From positions 248,001 through 312,000 of the forward strand of contig NZ_JADQDM010000004.1 of assembly GCF_015694525.1 (NCBI RefSeq): a DNA stretch of 64,000 bases, in the 5' to 3' direction. The notes beneath the pieces are model-generated. The model made no database searches. It had not been told where the DNA came from and saw only the letters and a list, made by a program, of their open reading frames with translations. Positions 8,612 through 17,360 of the stretch are shown piece after piece (the first letter of the stretch is position 1; every line of letters starts with the position of its first letter). A program made the position numbers and the translations under genes. This stretch comes from Hymenobacter ruricola. GTDB taxonomy: Bacteria; Bacteroidota; Bacteroidia; Cytophagales; Hymenobacteraceae.

Positions 8612-8800
8612 CTTCCGGAACTTTTCCTTGTCCTTGGAAAACAGAAGAGGTAATTTCCGGGATTGAATATCTGACCGACTACCGCTACCCCAACCGTCGG
8701 TACTACGCTTTCACAACTGCCTCAACGACTTGCCGCCGGCACGGTGCCGCGCCGGCTCCTTCAGTATATAAGCAAAAATCCCCAACCAAACACCACTGGT

Positions 8801-11182
8801 ATGCTAGTAATTAAACGCGACGGCCGCCGCGAATCCGTGAAGTTTGACAAAGTCACGGCCCGTATCGAGAAGCTTTGCTACGGCTTGAATCAGGATTTCA
8901 TCTCGCCGATTGAGGTGGCCAAGAAGGTGATTGACGGCATCTACGATGGCGTGAGCACCATTGAGCTGGACAACCTGGCTGCCGAGACGGCCGCCTCGCT
9001 CACCACCCGCCACCCAGACTACGCCATTCTGGCGGCCCGCATTGCGGTGAGCAACCTGCACAAGGTGACTTCCAAGTCCTTCTCGTCCACGATGAAGCGG
9101 CTGTATACTTACGAGGACCCCAAGAACGGCGACAATGCCTCGCTGCTGGCCACCGACGTGTGGGAGGTGATTCATAAGAATGCCGCTACGCTGGACTCGG
9201 CCATTATTTACGACCGGGACTACAACTACGACTTCTTCGGCTTCAAGACGCTGGAGCGGAGCTACCTGCTGCGCCTGGAGGGCAAGGTGGTGGAGCGGCC
9301 CCAGCACATGCTGATGCGCGTGGCGGTGGGCATCCACAAGGAGGACATTGATTCGGTTATCAAGACCTACAACCTGCTGAGCGAGCGGTGGTTTACGCAC
9401 GCCACGCCCACGCTGTTCAACGCGGGTACGCCGAAGCCGCAGATGAGCAGCTGCTTCCTGCTGACGATGAAGGACGACTCCATTGATGGCATTTACGACA
9501 CGCTGAAGAACTGCGCGCTGATTTCGCAGTCGGCCGGTGGCATCGGGCTGTCGGTGAGCAATGTGCGGGCCACGGGCTCCTACATCAAGGGGACCAATGG
9601 CAACTCGAACGGGCTGGTGCCCATGCTGAAGGTGTTCAACGACACGGCCCGCTACGTGGACCAGGGCGGCGGCAAGCGCAAGGGCGCGTTCGCCATTTAC
9701 CTGGAGCCCTGGCACGCCGACATTTTCGAATTCCTGGACCTGAAGAAGAACCACGGCAAGGAGGAAATGCGCGCCCGCGACCTGTTTTACGCCCTCTGGA
9801 CGCCCGACTTGTTCATGAAGCGCGTGGAGCAGAACGGCGACTGGACGCTGATGTGCCCCCACGAGTGCCCCGGCCTCGACACCACCTGGGGCCCGGAGTT
9901 CGAGCGCCTCTACGCCAAGTACGAGAAGGAGGGTCGCGGCCGCCGCACCATCAAGGCGCAGGAGCTGTGGTTTGCCATTCTGGAAAGCCAGACGGAGACG
10001 GGCACGCCCTACATGCTGTTCAAGGACGCGGCCAACGGCAAGTCGAACCAGCAAAACCTGGGCACGATTAAGAGCTCGAACCTGTGCACCGAGATTATTG
10101 AGTACACCGACGCCGACGAGATTGCCGTGTGCAACCTGGCCTCGCTGGCGCTGCCCCGCTACCTCGTGACCGACGCAGCAGGCAACACCACCTTCGACCA
10201 CCAGAAGCTGTACGAGGTGACCTACCAGGCCACCCTGAACCTGAACAAGGTGATTGACGTGAACTACTACCCGGTGCCCGAAACGCAGAAGTCGAACTTC
10301 CGCCACCGGCCCATCGGGCTGGGCGTGCAGGGCCTGGCCGATACGTTCATTGCCCTGCGCATGCCCTTCGAGAGCGACGAAGCCTCGGGCCTGAACAAGG
10401 ACATTTTCGAAACCATCTACTTCGCGGCCATGACGGCTTCGAAGGACCTCGCCATCAAGGACGGGCCCTACGAAACCTTCCCCGGCTCGCCCCTGAGCCA
10501 GGGCAAGTTCCAGTTCGACCTGTGGGGCGTGACGCCCGACTCGGGCCGCTGGGACTGGGAGAGCCTGCGCGCCGAGGTGGTGAAGCACGGCGCCCGCAAC
10601 TCGCTGCTGGTGGCGCCGATGCCCACGGCCAGCACCGCTCAGATTCTGGGCAACAACGAGTCGTTTGAGCCCTACACGAGCAACATTTATGTGCGGCGCG
10701 TGCTCAGCGGCGAGTTTATGGTGGTGAACAAGCACCTGCTGAAGGACCTGGTGGCCCTGGGCCTGTGGAACGACGCGATGAAGCAGGAAATCATCGCGGC
10801 CAACGGCTCGGTGCAGAACATCCAGCGCATTCCGCAGCACATCAAGGACCTGTACAAGACGGTGTGGGAGATTTCGCAGCGCCGCATCATCGACCAGGCC
10901 GCCGACCGCGGCGCCTACATCTGCCAGAGCCAGAGCCTGAACCTGCACGTGCAAAACGTGAACTTCGGCAAGCTCACCAGCATGCACTTCCACGCCTGGA
11001 AGCGCGGCCTGAAAACCGGCATGTACTACCTGCGCACCAAAGCCGCCGCCGACGCCATCAAGTTCACGGTGGAAAAGCAAGCCGCCGAAACCCTGGAGCC
11101 CCTGGCCCTGGTGGAGCAAAACCAGTCCGACATGGCCTGCTCCCTGGATAACCCGGACGCCTGCGAGGCGTGTGGGTCGTAA
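8801..11182 (+). CDS. nrdA: ribonucleoside-diphosphate reductase large (alpha) subunit, class Ia
   Basis: The 793-residue product is the catalytic alpha subunit of class Ia ribonucleotide reductase. Residues 1-90 form an ATP-cone ([18 protein letters not shown]), the allosteric activity site. Catalytic residues are visible: C218 (SSCFLL), N427, C429 and E431 (NLCTEI) and C444 (VCNLASL). The [15 protein letters not shown] block binds substrate phosphate. The C-terminal CEACGS carries the cysteine pair that re-reduces the active site through thioredoxin. Sequence and numbering track eukaryotic R1 closely. The start at 8801 removes a 19-residue non-homologous extension. It is followed by a strong terminator and then by foreign-looking DNA. 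Confidence 0.98.
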   Translation: MLVIKRDGRRESVKFDKVTARIEKLCYGLNQDFISPIEVAKKVIDGIYDGVSTIELDNLAAETAASLTTRHPDYAILAARIAVSNLHKVTSKSFSSTMKRLYTYEDPKNGDNASLLATDVWEVIHKNAATLDSAIIYDRDYNYDFFGFKTLERSYLLRLEGKVVERPQHMLMRVAVGIHKEDIDSVIKTYNLLSERWFTHATPTLFNAGTPKPQMSSCFLLTMKDDSIDGIYDTLKNCALISQSAGGIGLSVSNVRATGSYIKGTNGNSNGLVPMLKVFNDTARYVDQGGGKRKGAFAIYLEPWHADIFEFLDLKKNHGKEEMRARDLFYALWTPDLFMKRVEQNGDWTLMCPHECPGLDTTWGPEFERLYAKYEKEGRGRRTIKAQELWFAILESQTETGTPYMLFKDAANGKSNQQNLGTIKSSNLCTEIIEYTDADEIAVCNLASLALPRYLVTDAAGNTTFDHQKLYEVTYQATLNLNKVIDVNYYPVPETQKSNFRHRPIGLGVQGLADTFIALRMPFESDEASGLNKDIFETIYFAAMTASKDLAIKDGPYETFPGSPLSQGKFQFDLWGVTPDSGRWDWESLRAEVVKHGARNSLLVAPMPTASTAQILGNNESFEPYTSNIYVRRVLSGEFMVVNKHLLKDLVALGLWNDAMKQEIIAANGSVQNIQRIPQHIKDLYKTVWEISQRRIIDQAADRGAYICQSQSLNLHVQNVNFGKLTSMHFHAWKRGLKTGMYYLRTKAAADAIKFTVEKQAAETLEPLALVEQNQSDMACSLDNPDACEACGS

Positions 11183-11207
11183 GGAAAAAAACTTATTTAT
11201 GATTAAT

Positions 11208-11244
11208 TTACAAAGCCTAGGCTATAATAGTCTAGGCTTTGTAA
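11208..11244. terminator. intrinsic terminator between nrdA and the DUF262/PIN operon
   Basis: TTACAAAGCCTAG (11208-11220) pairs perfectly with CTAGGCTTTGTAA (11232-11244) around an 11-base loop that contains TATAAT. It closes the nrdA unit. The same DNA may hold the promoter of the next operon, which starts 14 bases further on. Confidence 0.75.
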
Positions 11245-11257
11245 TAAAAATTGTTTT

Positions 11258-13564
11258 ATGAATACGAAACTCACGCAAACGGTGGACATCCAAGAGGTCT
11301 TTAAAACGGACTTGAAAATTGAAGCCAAGGTAATGGCTATAGAGACTCTATTTGCCAATGAGCGTCGGACTAGAAAAACAGATTACAAACCCTCTTATCA
11401 AAGGAATTATGTATGGGACGATGATAAAGCCACTTATTTTATAGAAAGCATATTGTTGGGAACGGAAATTCCTCCGATAATTTTCTTTAGTTCAGAAGAA
11501 AAAATCGAGGTGATTGACGGTAGGCAGCGTTACGAGACTATCAAGCGCTTCATTGATAAAAGTTTTAAGCTTAAGAAGAAGGGCTTGCTTAAGTTACGAG
11601 ACTTGAAAAATAAAGACTTTGACGACTTAGGGGATTTAAGAGATACATTTTGGGATACAAAACTCAGAATTATTGAGTTTAGCTTCAGGGACCAGTCTTT
11701 GTCGAGTCCAGAAAAGGAAGAAATCGTTAAAAAGGAAATTTTTAAACGATATAACTCCGGTATTACACCACTAAAATCAGTAGAAATTGACAAAGCAAAA
11801 TACCAAAACAACGACATAGTCTCTTTCTTTAAAAAGAGAATTACCAACAGCAAGAATGCGCAAAAGGATATTGCTGACGTATTTCACTTTGAGCAACCTT
11901 TAGACATTGAAAAAGCCCTGAAAAAAATCAGGCAACAACTAGTGCTTCCAAGCATTCCCATAAAGTATTATGCGAATACGAGTGCTAAGCAAGAAATCAT
12001 AGAACGTTTTTTTGAGCATCTATCTACCAACGCTGGTGATGCTGAGGATGTCTATGTAAACTTTTCAAAAAAGCTCAATTACTTAAAAGAAATAAAAAAT
12101 CTATTTGTTACCCGAGGCATTGCAACAAATAGATTAATTTTTGAATGTCTCTTTTGGGCGGTATCTATTATGGATGCAGAGTCCATATCATGGGGGTTCT
12201 TACTTGAAGAAAAAGTGAAAAATCGAGTGGTGGATTTTTTCTCCATTCACGCAGAGAGCTTTAAAGTTCAAGACAGCAACTTGTATACACAGGTTATTGA
12301 ACGGTATGATAAAACCGCTCAACTTTTCCATGACATTGCGAATCTTGACTTTGACGTATACTTGTCGAGCGGCAGTGCATTCAAAGAGCAAAACAGGTTG
12401 TTGTCGCAGGCCCAACCTACAACCGATACTTCGACACTATCTAAGTTTGAATCATTACGGCTGAATAAACCAGACGCATCATCTAACGCCATTGATGACA
12501 TATGCACGCGTATGGCGAAGGAACGGTTCTTACTTCGTCCGTCTTATCAAAGGAATGAAGTAATCGACAGGTTCAAGTCTTCCGCAATCATAGAAAGCAT
12601 TCTTTTGGGAATTAAACTGCCACCTATTTTTCTTTACAAGAGAAACGATGGTGTTGCAGAAGTTTTAGATGGACAGCAACGGCTGCTGTCTATCCTTGGC
12701 TACTTAGGCCGAGGCTTCCTTGATGAATCTAAGCGGACAGTAAAATCCTTAAAGAATAATTATTCTTTAAGGCGGTTGAATATTCTCAAGGAAACACTTG
12801 AGGGCAAGAAATTCGCTGACCTCCCTTCCAGCTATCAAGACCGTATTCTTGACTTCGACCTGTGGATAATTGAAATAAGCGAGAAAAATAATCCTGATTT
12901 CGACCCTATTGATTTATTCATACGTCTCAATTATAAACCATTTCCAATACTCGAAAACACTTTTGAGATGTGGAATTCTTACGTCGATAGAGATATAATC
13001 GATAAGATAAAGGAAATGTATACTTCTCACAAAGGATGGTTCTTTGTAAGGAGGGATAATAGGCGCATGGACAATGAGGGCCTTCTAACCTATTTGGCTT
13101 TTCTTGAATACAGCACAAAGCAGCAAGAGGGACGTCGGGAAGCTCCTGAAATATTTTACATATACAAAGCAAACAAGATAAATATTCGCTTAAAGGCGCG
13201 TAGCGAAATAACGCAAGTACTTGACAACCCCGAAGAGAAATCTAAGTTCTTGGAGAGCTGCGAAAATCTTGAGCGGAATTTTATAAAAAAAGTTAAAGCG
13301 TTGGTTTCGGATTCGGAAGAGGACGAAAACGAAGAAGAGCTACGGTTTGAGTTAGACAGCGTATTTGCGATTTCTAAGCTCAGAAGCTTTCAGAATTTTT
13401 ATATACTCTGGCTCGTGCTCCTGAATATTCCCTATGATTCTGTGGTAGTGAACAAGAGCGAAATTCGGAAAGACATTAATCGCATAATGAGAGAGGCACG
13501 AACTGAGAAAGACGTTGCTTCATTTTTGAGTGATATTCGGCAGTTCGAATTGAAATACCAATGA
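11258..13564 (+). CDS. tandem DUF262 protein (ParB/GmrS-like), putative defence component
   Basis: The 768-residue protein holds two DUF262 modules, the ParB-like fold found in GmrSD and SspE restriction proteins, where it is linked to NTP use. Module 1 has YQRN (47-50), FIESILLG and DGRQR (87-91). Module 2 repeats the pattern with YQRN (430-433), IIESILLG and DGQQR (471-475). The motif spacing is almost equal (40 and 41 residues), which shows internal duplication. I see no C-terminal DUF1524 HNH nuclease, unlike GmrSD or SspE. The next gene starts in an ATGA overlap and encodes a PIN-like nuclease, so the cutting activity may have moved to a partner. The gene is far more AT-rich than its surroundings, a sign of transfer. 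The target and trigger are unknown. Confidence 0.85.
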   Translation: MNTKLTQTVDIQEVFKTDLKIEAKVMAIETLFANERRTRKTDYKPSYQRNYVWDDDKATYFIESILLGTEIPPIIFFSSEEKIEVIDGRQRYETIKRFIDKSFKLKKKGLLKLRDLKNKDFDDLGDLRDTFWDTKLRIIEFSFRDQSLSSPEKEEIVKKEIFKRYNSGITPLKSVEIDKAKYQNNDIVSFFKKRITNSKNAQKDIADVFHFEQPLDIEKALKKIRQQLVLPSIPIKYYANTSAKQEIIERFFEHLSTNAGDAEDVYVNFSKKLNYLKEIKNLFVTRGIATNRLIFECLFWAVSIMDAESISWGFLLEEKVKNRVVDFFSIHAESFKVQDSNLYTQVIERYDKTAQLFHDIANLDFDVYLSSGSAFKEQNRLLSQAQPTTDTSTLSKFESLRLNKPDASSNAIDDICTRMAKERFLLRPSYQRNEVIDRFKSSAIIESILLGIKLPPIFLYKRNDGVAEVLDGQQRLLSILGYLGRGFLDESKRTVKSLKNNYSLRRLNILKETLEGKKFADLPSSYQDRILDFDLWIIEISEKNNPDFDPIDLFIRLNYKPFPILENTFEMWNSYVDRDIIDKIKEMYTSHKGWFFVRRDNRRMDNEGLLTYLAFLEYSTKQQEGRREAPEIFYIYKANKINIRLKARSEITQVLDNPEEKSKFLESCENLERNFIKKVKALVSDSEEDENEEELRFELDSVFAISKLRSFQNFYILWLVLLNIPYDSVVVNKSEIRKDINRIMREARTEKDVASFLSDIRQFELKYQ

Positions 13565-14706
13565 AAAATTTATTCAGCGAGTATATAGCTCTCGAATCGG
13601 CAGATTTTGAACACCTTTGGGAGAATTGTGTATTTGTATTTGATACAAATGTTTTACTCAATTTTTACAGGTACTCTCAAGCGAGTTCTGCTGAGCTACG
13701 TGAGACAATTCAGTTTTATGGGAATAGAGTATGGATTCCTAACCAAGTTGGGCATGAGTTTTTTGAAGAACGTCTCACAGTAATAAATGAGCAGCTTAAA
13801 AATTATGCTGAGGTAAACAAGGATTTGAATAAAGTGAAGACGCTTCTGATGAATCGGAAGGGGCATCCATTTATCTCGGAAGATTCTTTGGAACTGTTTG
13901 AAAGTATAGTTGAAAAGATTAATGGTGAATTCTCGGAGCAAGAGACTGCTTTGTCAAAGCTCATGACTAAGGATGAAACAGCAAAAATGGTTGCTAGCTT
14001 ATTCGAAGGTCACGTTGGCTCGCCTTACACACCTGAAGCCCTAGTCATATTGTATAAAGAAGCGTCAGAGAGATTTAAATTAAATATTCCTCCTGGGTAT
14101 AAGGACTCTAGCAAGCCAGAGCCTAATAGATATGGCGACTTTATTATATGGAAACAAATAATTGATAAAGCCAGAGCCGAAAATAAGCCTGTATTATTTA
14201 TTAGTGATGATGAAAAAGAGGATTGGATTTTAAAGAATTCTGGAAAGACGATAGGGCCTCTACCGGAGCTTATTAGGGAGTTCAAGAAGAGCACAGAACA
14301 GAGCTTCTATATATACTCAACATTTAATTTTCTGAAATACTCTTATGAATTTAGAAAAAGAGTTGTAAACCAGCCTATTCTTGATGAAGTGAAGTATGTT
14401 GGAAAGAATGTGCAAATGCAAAGCAATGATAGACAAGATAAAGTGCATTCGATTATGTGTGTATTGAGGGTCAAAGACAATGCACAAAACAATTTGAGCT
14501 TAGTGTATGAAAGGCTTCAAAATCAGGGCTATTTTTTAAATATAGAATCCGCTAGTGAGGACACTGTGAGAATCACTATCAAGGTTCCGTTCGAAGACTT
14601 GGTTAGACGCTTTATTAATCATATCCATGTGCTTGCTAAAGAGTACGATTTTGAAGTTTTAATCATTGCTACATCACCAGCAAATGGGCCAGCACTTGAC
14701 AGTTGA
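13561..14706 (+). CDS. PIN-like domain protein (PIN_8 type), putative nuclease partner
   Basis: This 381-residue protein begins with a PIN-like nuclease domain (residues about 20-235). The metal-binding acids are visible: D28 in FVFDTNVLL, E66 in GHEFFEER, D193 in NRYGDFIIW, and D216/D217 in LFISDDEKEDW. A helical insert (about 75-170) between the second and third acids is typical of the long PIN_8 type. Residues 250-381 form a second, unrecognised domain. Its ATG overlaps the DUF262 gene's stop by 4 bases (ATGA), so the two are probably translationally coupled and work together. It is AT-rich like its partner. PIN proteins usually cut RNA; the substrate here is unknown. Confidence 0.85.
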   Translation: MKNLFSEYIALESADFEHLWENCVFVFDTNVLLNFYRYSQASSAELRETIQFYGNRVWIPNQVGHEFFEERLTVINEQLKNYAEVNKDLNKVKTLLMNRKGHPFISEDSLELFESIVEKINGEFSEQETALSKLMTKDETAKMVASLFEGHVGSPYTPEALVILYKEASERFKLNIPPGYKDSSKPEPNRYGDFIIWKQIIDKARAENKPVLFISDDEKEDWILKNSGKTIGPLPELIREFKKSTEQSFYIYSTFNFLKYSYEFRKRVVNQPILDEVKYVGKNVQMQSNDRQDKVHSIMCVLRVKDNAQNNLSLVYERLQNQGYFLNIESASEDTVRITIKVPFEDLVRRFINHIHVLAKEYDFEVLIIATSPANGPALDS

Positions 14707-14746
14707 GCGGGCTAATAATAACTTAAGCTTCACCAGCCGCTTTCGC

Positions 14747-14846
14747 CCCGGGAGCGGCTGGGTTGTTTTTGGGGTAGCTTGCGCGGCATTGCGAGAAACA
14801 CTAAGCATCGCCCAGCCGCTGGCGCGCCGGGGGTGGTTGGGGGGCG
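14747..14846 (+). repeat. GC-rich hairpin repeat, copy A
   Basis: This is a stem-loop element with ends AGCGGCTGGG (14753-14762) and CCCAGCCGCT (14811-14820). The body reads GCGCGGCATTGCGAGAA then CTAAGCATCG, followed by GCGCCGGGGG. Related copies lie at 15441-15635 and, more diverged, around 16.3, 16.8 and 17.9 kb. It fills the gap between the PIN gene and the toxin gene. Confidence 0.75.
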
Positions 14847-15191
14847 CTAAGGCAGGACGTTGCCGATTTCCACAAAGGGCTCCCCAGCTTCCAGTAATTC
14901 TATTGCGGCGGGCAGGGTGACCAGCAGCACTTCTTGCAGCCGCTCGTTGGACGTATTGCCACACGTGAGCCAGATGACCTGCGGCGGCGGGCCGAAACGG
15001 TCGAGTAATTGCCGGAAGTCGGCGTCTTTGGTGAGCACGACGGCCCCGGCGGCTTTGGCCGCCTGGAATATTTCTTCGTCTTCGGCATCACGCAGGCCCA
15101 GCGTGCGGAGGGGCACAGCATCTACGGGGAATTTCCACTTTATCCACGCCGCAATGAGGGGCGAGAGGTGCGCGTCAATCCAGATGGTCAT
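14847..15191 (-). CDS. DUF5615 PIN-like toxin of a DUF433/DUF5615 module
   Basis: The 114-residue protein has the compact PIN-like fold of DUF5615. It begins MTIWIDAHLSPLIAAWI with an early aspartate, then has RDAEDEEIFQAAK and VVLTKDADFRQLL, the family's conserved acidic motifs. Proteins of this type are predicted toxins, probably RNases. The ATG overlaps the upstream DUF433 stop by 4 bases (15188-15191), the standard order antitoxin then toxin. Unlike the DUF262/PIN pair, it is GC-rich. The copy A repeat abuts its 3' end. Confidence 0.88.
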   Translation of the reverse strand: MTIWIDAHLSPLIAAWIKWKFPVDAVPLRTLGLRDAEDEEIFQAAKAAGAVVLTKDADFRQLLDRFGPPPQVIWLTCGNTSNERLQEVLLVTLPAAIELLEAGEPFVEIGNVLP

Positions 15192-15412
15192 GCGGCCAGG
15201 CGCGGATGGTCAATCTGATTGGCGGCGTATTGCAGGGCGGCTTGCAGGTCGGCGGCTTCGAGGTCGGGCATCTCGGCCAGTATCTGCTCGGCGTTGAGGC
15301 CGGCGGCGAAGAGTTGGAGCACGTCGGCCACGCGGATGCGCATACCCCGAATGCAGGGCCGGCCGCCGCATTGGCGCGGGTTGGTGGTGATGCGCTGTTG
15401 CAAGGATTCCAT
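15188..15412 (-). CDS. DUF433 antitoxin-like protein
   Basis: The 74-residue product is a DUF433 protein with a winged helix-turn-helix-like fold. The family signature ITTNPRQCGGRPCIRGMRIRV is present (residues about 8-28), followed by LAEMPDLEAADLQAALQYAA. DUF433 proteins pair with DUF5615 and are thought to neutralise the toxin and repress the operon. It overlaps the toxin gene by 4 bases and is transcribed first. No clear promoter box was found upstream, where the hairpin repeats begin. Confidence 0.9.
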   Translation of the reverse strand: MESLQQRITTNPRQCGGRPCIRGMRIRVADVLQLFAAGLNAEQILAEMPDLEAADLQAALQYAANQIDHPRLAA

Positions 15413-15440
15413 GTGGTGAAGATACTAGGGTTTCCGTTGC

Positions 15441-15545
15441 CGCTGCGGCCCCGGGAGCGGCTGGTTTGGTTTTGAGGACGCACGCGCGGCATGGCGAGAA
15501 ACGCGAAGCATCGTTCAGCCGCTGGGGCGCCGGGGGCGGGTGGGG
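15441..15545 (+). repeat. GC-rich hairpin repeat, copy B
   Basis: It has the same plan as copy A. AGCGGCTG (15456-15463) pairs with CAGCCGCT (15516-15523) around GCGCGGCATGGCGAGAA and GCGAAGCATCG. It runs into a G-rich tract and then copy C. Apart from these repeats, the 15413-15834 gap shows no gene. Confidence 0.75.
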
Positions 15546-15635
15546 TGGGGGTGGGGGAAGCTCGCGCGGTATTGCGAGAAGCTCTAAGCATCGCTCAGCC
15601 GCGGGGGCGCCGGGGGCGGCGGGGGCGGGGTTAGG
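15546..15635 (+). repeat. GC-rich hairpin repeat, partial copy C
   Basis: It holds GCGCGGTATTGCGAGAAG, CTAAGCATCGCTCAGCCG and the GCGCCGGGGGCGG tail, but lacks the left arm. It follows copy B head to tail. Confidence 0.7.
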
Positions 15636-15834
15636 GGAGCCTGGAAACTCTTCGCCCCTCGCCGGTATGCCTAACATCTGAATTCGGGAGGGACAGGCGG
15701 GGTGCCACTTACGCTCATCGCACAACTACCTAGGATAGGTTGCTACCTTAGCCGCAGCTAGTTGCTCTGGTTGTAGAAAAGCTCGGAGCCGGGCAATACT
15801 GCAGCGCAACCTTTCCGGGCTTGTACAGAAGGAA

Positions 15835-16305
15835 ATGAGAATACGAACGGTAACCGTCCTCGCATTGGCACTTGGTGGCGTGCTGTCATGCGCATCCGAA
15901 ACGGAGAAAGTCGCCAAAGCCAGTAAAATACCGATTGCGGGTACCTGGCAACTCGTGAGCAGAACGGTTATTGAAAAAGGAGACACGGTGACCACCGCCA
16001 GCAACCCCAAGGAATCCTTTATCAAGGTCATTAATGACAGCCACTTTGCCTTTTTGCAGCACGATGTGAAAAAAGGCAAGGATTCGGCTGCCGTATTCGT
16101 GGCCGGGGGTGGAAGGTACTTGCTCAAAGACAGCCTGTACAGCGAGCATCTGGAGTATTGCAGCGCCCGAAAATGGGAGGATAATGATTTTGCCTTCACC
16201 GTTACGCTGCACAACGACACGCTCACGCAGAGCGGGGTGGAGAAGGTGGAAAGCGCCGGCGTGAACCGAGTCAATATCGAACGTTATGTACGAGTGAAAC
16301 CGTAG
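15835..16305 (+). CDS. lipocalin-like lipoprotein
   Basis: The 156-residue protein begins with a lipoprotein signal (MRIRTVTVLALALGGVLSC, lipobox cysteine at 19). The mature part resembles lipocalin-like or DUF4488-type domains. It opens with GTWQLVS, has a mid-region FIKVINDSHFAFLQHD and GGGRYLLKDSLYSEHLEY, and closes with TLTQSG and VNIERYVRVKP, as in short fatty-acid-binding-like barrels. It is probably anchored to a membrane facing the periplasm. The function is unknown. Codon use is less GC-extreme than its neighbours. It is flanked on both sides by hairpin repeats. Confidence 0.75.
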   Translation: MRIRTVTVLALALGGVLSCASETEKVAKASKIPIAGTWQLVSRTVIEKGDTVTTASNPKESFIKVINDSHFAFLQHDVKKGKDSAAVFVAGGGRYLLKDSLYSEHLEYCSARKWEDNDFAFTVTLHNDTLTQSGVEKVESAGVNRVNIERYVRVKP

Positions 16306-16317
16306 CGGCTCGCGGAT

Positions 16318-16430
16318 GCGTTGCTCGGCCCGAATGCTTCGCCTGGGTTCAGACAGCGGTGTTGCTTCGGGGGGCCCGCCGGCTGCTGCCGCGCCGGGTG
16401 CGGCGGGGTGGTTTTGGGGACTTTGTTACT
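16318..16430 (-). repeat. GC-rich hairpin repeat, diverged inverted copy D
   Basis: Read on the minus strand, GGCGAAGCATTCGGGCCGAG resembles the GCGAAGCATCGTTCAGCCGC part of copy B. The downstream edge ends in GGTTTTGGGG, as in other copies. The match is loose, so this is tentative. Confidence 0.4.
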
Positions 16431-16435
16431 CCTTG

Positions 16436-16768
16436 ATGCGGCTACCGCTCAGCACGTTCGGCGCGGGCCATTGCGAGCGGTATACCCTGCACGAGGCGGC
16501 CGCCAGCTTGCTGCGCGAGAAAAAAGCCGTGCCGCTGCGGCAATTGGCCGCCAACTTTTACGCCGTGAACGACGTGGTCGCTTACCTGCAAAGCGGGAGC
16601 GTGGTGCAGTTCGTGCACGACACCTACGGCATCCAAGCCGTGCGCACGCTGTGGCGCGGCGGGCTGGCGCAGGCCGCCGCCGCGACGGGGCTTGCTCCCG
16701 ACGACCTAGACGCCGCGTGGCGAGCGTATTTGCAACGGCCTGGCTTTCACCCGCGCCCGGTCAATTAG
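16436..16768 (+). pseudogene. C-terminal fragment of a peptidase-MA-like protein
   Basis: From 16436 the frame encodes a coherent 110-residue segment (RYTLHEAAASLLREK, VVAYLQSGSVVQFVHDTYG, then LDAAWRAYL). It looks like the C-terminal end of a zinc-peptidase-like (peptidase MA or DUF2268-type) protein, after the HExxH motif, which is absent here. The frame runs upstream into repeat copy D and encodes only low-complexity Ala/Gly there. I therefore read it as a gene truncated by the repeat-rich region. A short functional protein from 16436 cannot be excluded. Confidence 0.5.
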
Positions 16769-16789
16769 GAAGACATTCGCCGGAGGGGG

Positions 16790-16885
16790 TGCGAGTAGCA
16801 GTTGCGCTACCCGGCGGCCGCGGGCAGCGCAGTATCGTTCGGCCGCTGCCGCTCCCAGAGGTGGCTGGAGTGGTTTTGGGGTATC
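16790..16885 (+). repeat. GC-rich hairpin repeat, diverged copy E
   Basis: It contains GCAGTATCGTTCGGCCGCTG, comparable with GAAGCATCGTTCAGCCGCTG of copy B, and ends in GGAGTGGTTTTGGGG. A promoter box for the next gene begins 4 bases later, so the element supplies or abuts the promoter. Confidence 0.45.
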
Positions 16886-16888
16886 GTA

Positions 16889-16896
16889 TACCTTTG
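16889..16896 (+). promoter_or_regulatory. candidate -7 promoter box
   Basis: TACCTTTG fits TAnnTTTG exactly and lies 27 bases before the ATG at 16924. Confidence 0.5.
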
Positions 16897-16923
16897 GGTT
16901 TTGCCCCCTTTAGCCCCTTTCCA

Positions 16924-17235
16924 ATGCGTGGATTTCTGCTAAGTGCCGTTTTTGCGGTGATGCTTTCTTTGCCGGCTTTTGCCACCCCACCGAGCGTGGT
17001 GCTGGTGCAGTTTCATTACTTCGAGCGCACAATCACCGTCACACGCGGCGCCGGCAAAACGGAAACTATACCGACCCTATCACCTGCTTCAAAGAACAAT
17101 GTGGCCAATGCCGAACAGTTGCAGGCACTTTTTGCCAAGCTCTATGAGGAGGGGTATGCACTTCAGGCTACTGCTGCTAGTGGCGCAGGAAATACTTCGG
17201 TTGAAGTAGTGAGCTACGTGTTCGTAAAGCCTTGA
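16924..17235 (+). CDS. small secreted protein, unknown function
   Basis: The 103-residue product starts with a signal peptide (MRGFLLSAVFAVMLSLPAFA) and matures to about 83 residues. The mature part holds VVLVQFHYFERTITVTRG and ends VEVVSYVFVKP. It has alternating beta-like segments around a helix (NAEQLQALFAKLYEEGY), suggesting a small alpha/beta domain. I do not recognise a family. The start is set by the signal peptide and the promoter box 27 bases upstream. Confidence 0.65.
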   Translation: MRGFLLSAVFAVMLSLPAFATPPSVVLVQFHYFERTITVTRGAGKTETIPTLSPASKNNVANAEQLQALFAKLYEEGYALQATAASGAGNTSVEVVSYVFVKP

Positions 17236-17360
17236 GGCAGCTCCAGGCTGCGGTATTGTTCCAGTTGCTTCAGCTTCACCCTGGAAGCGGCTGGGTAAAG
17301 TGGAAAGTTCTGGTATCTTGGCAGTCGGCCTGCCCCAGGTAGCCGGCCGCCCCCGCGCCC

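Noticed and set aside
8804..11119. A 771-codon open frame on the minus strand, opposite nrdA
   Set aside because: It is a shadow of nrdA's GC-rich third positions; its translation is low-complexity His/Val/Gly/Leu with no motifs.
15139..15147. TTATCCACG, a DnaA-box-like 9-mer
   Set aside because: It lies within the DUF5615 coding sequence, is one base off and stands alone.
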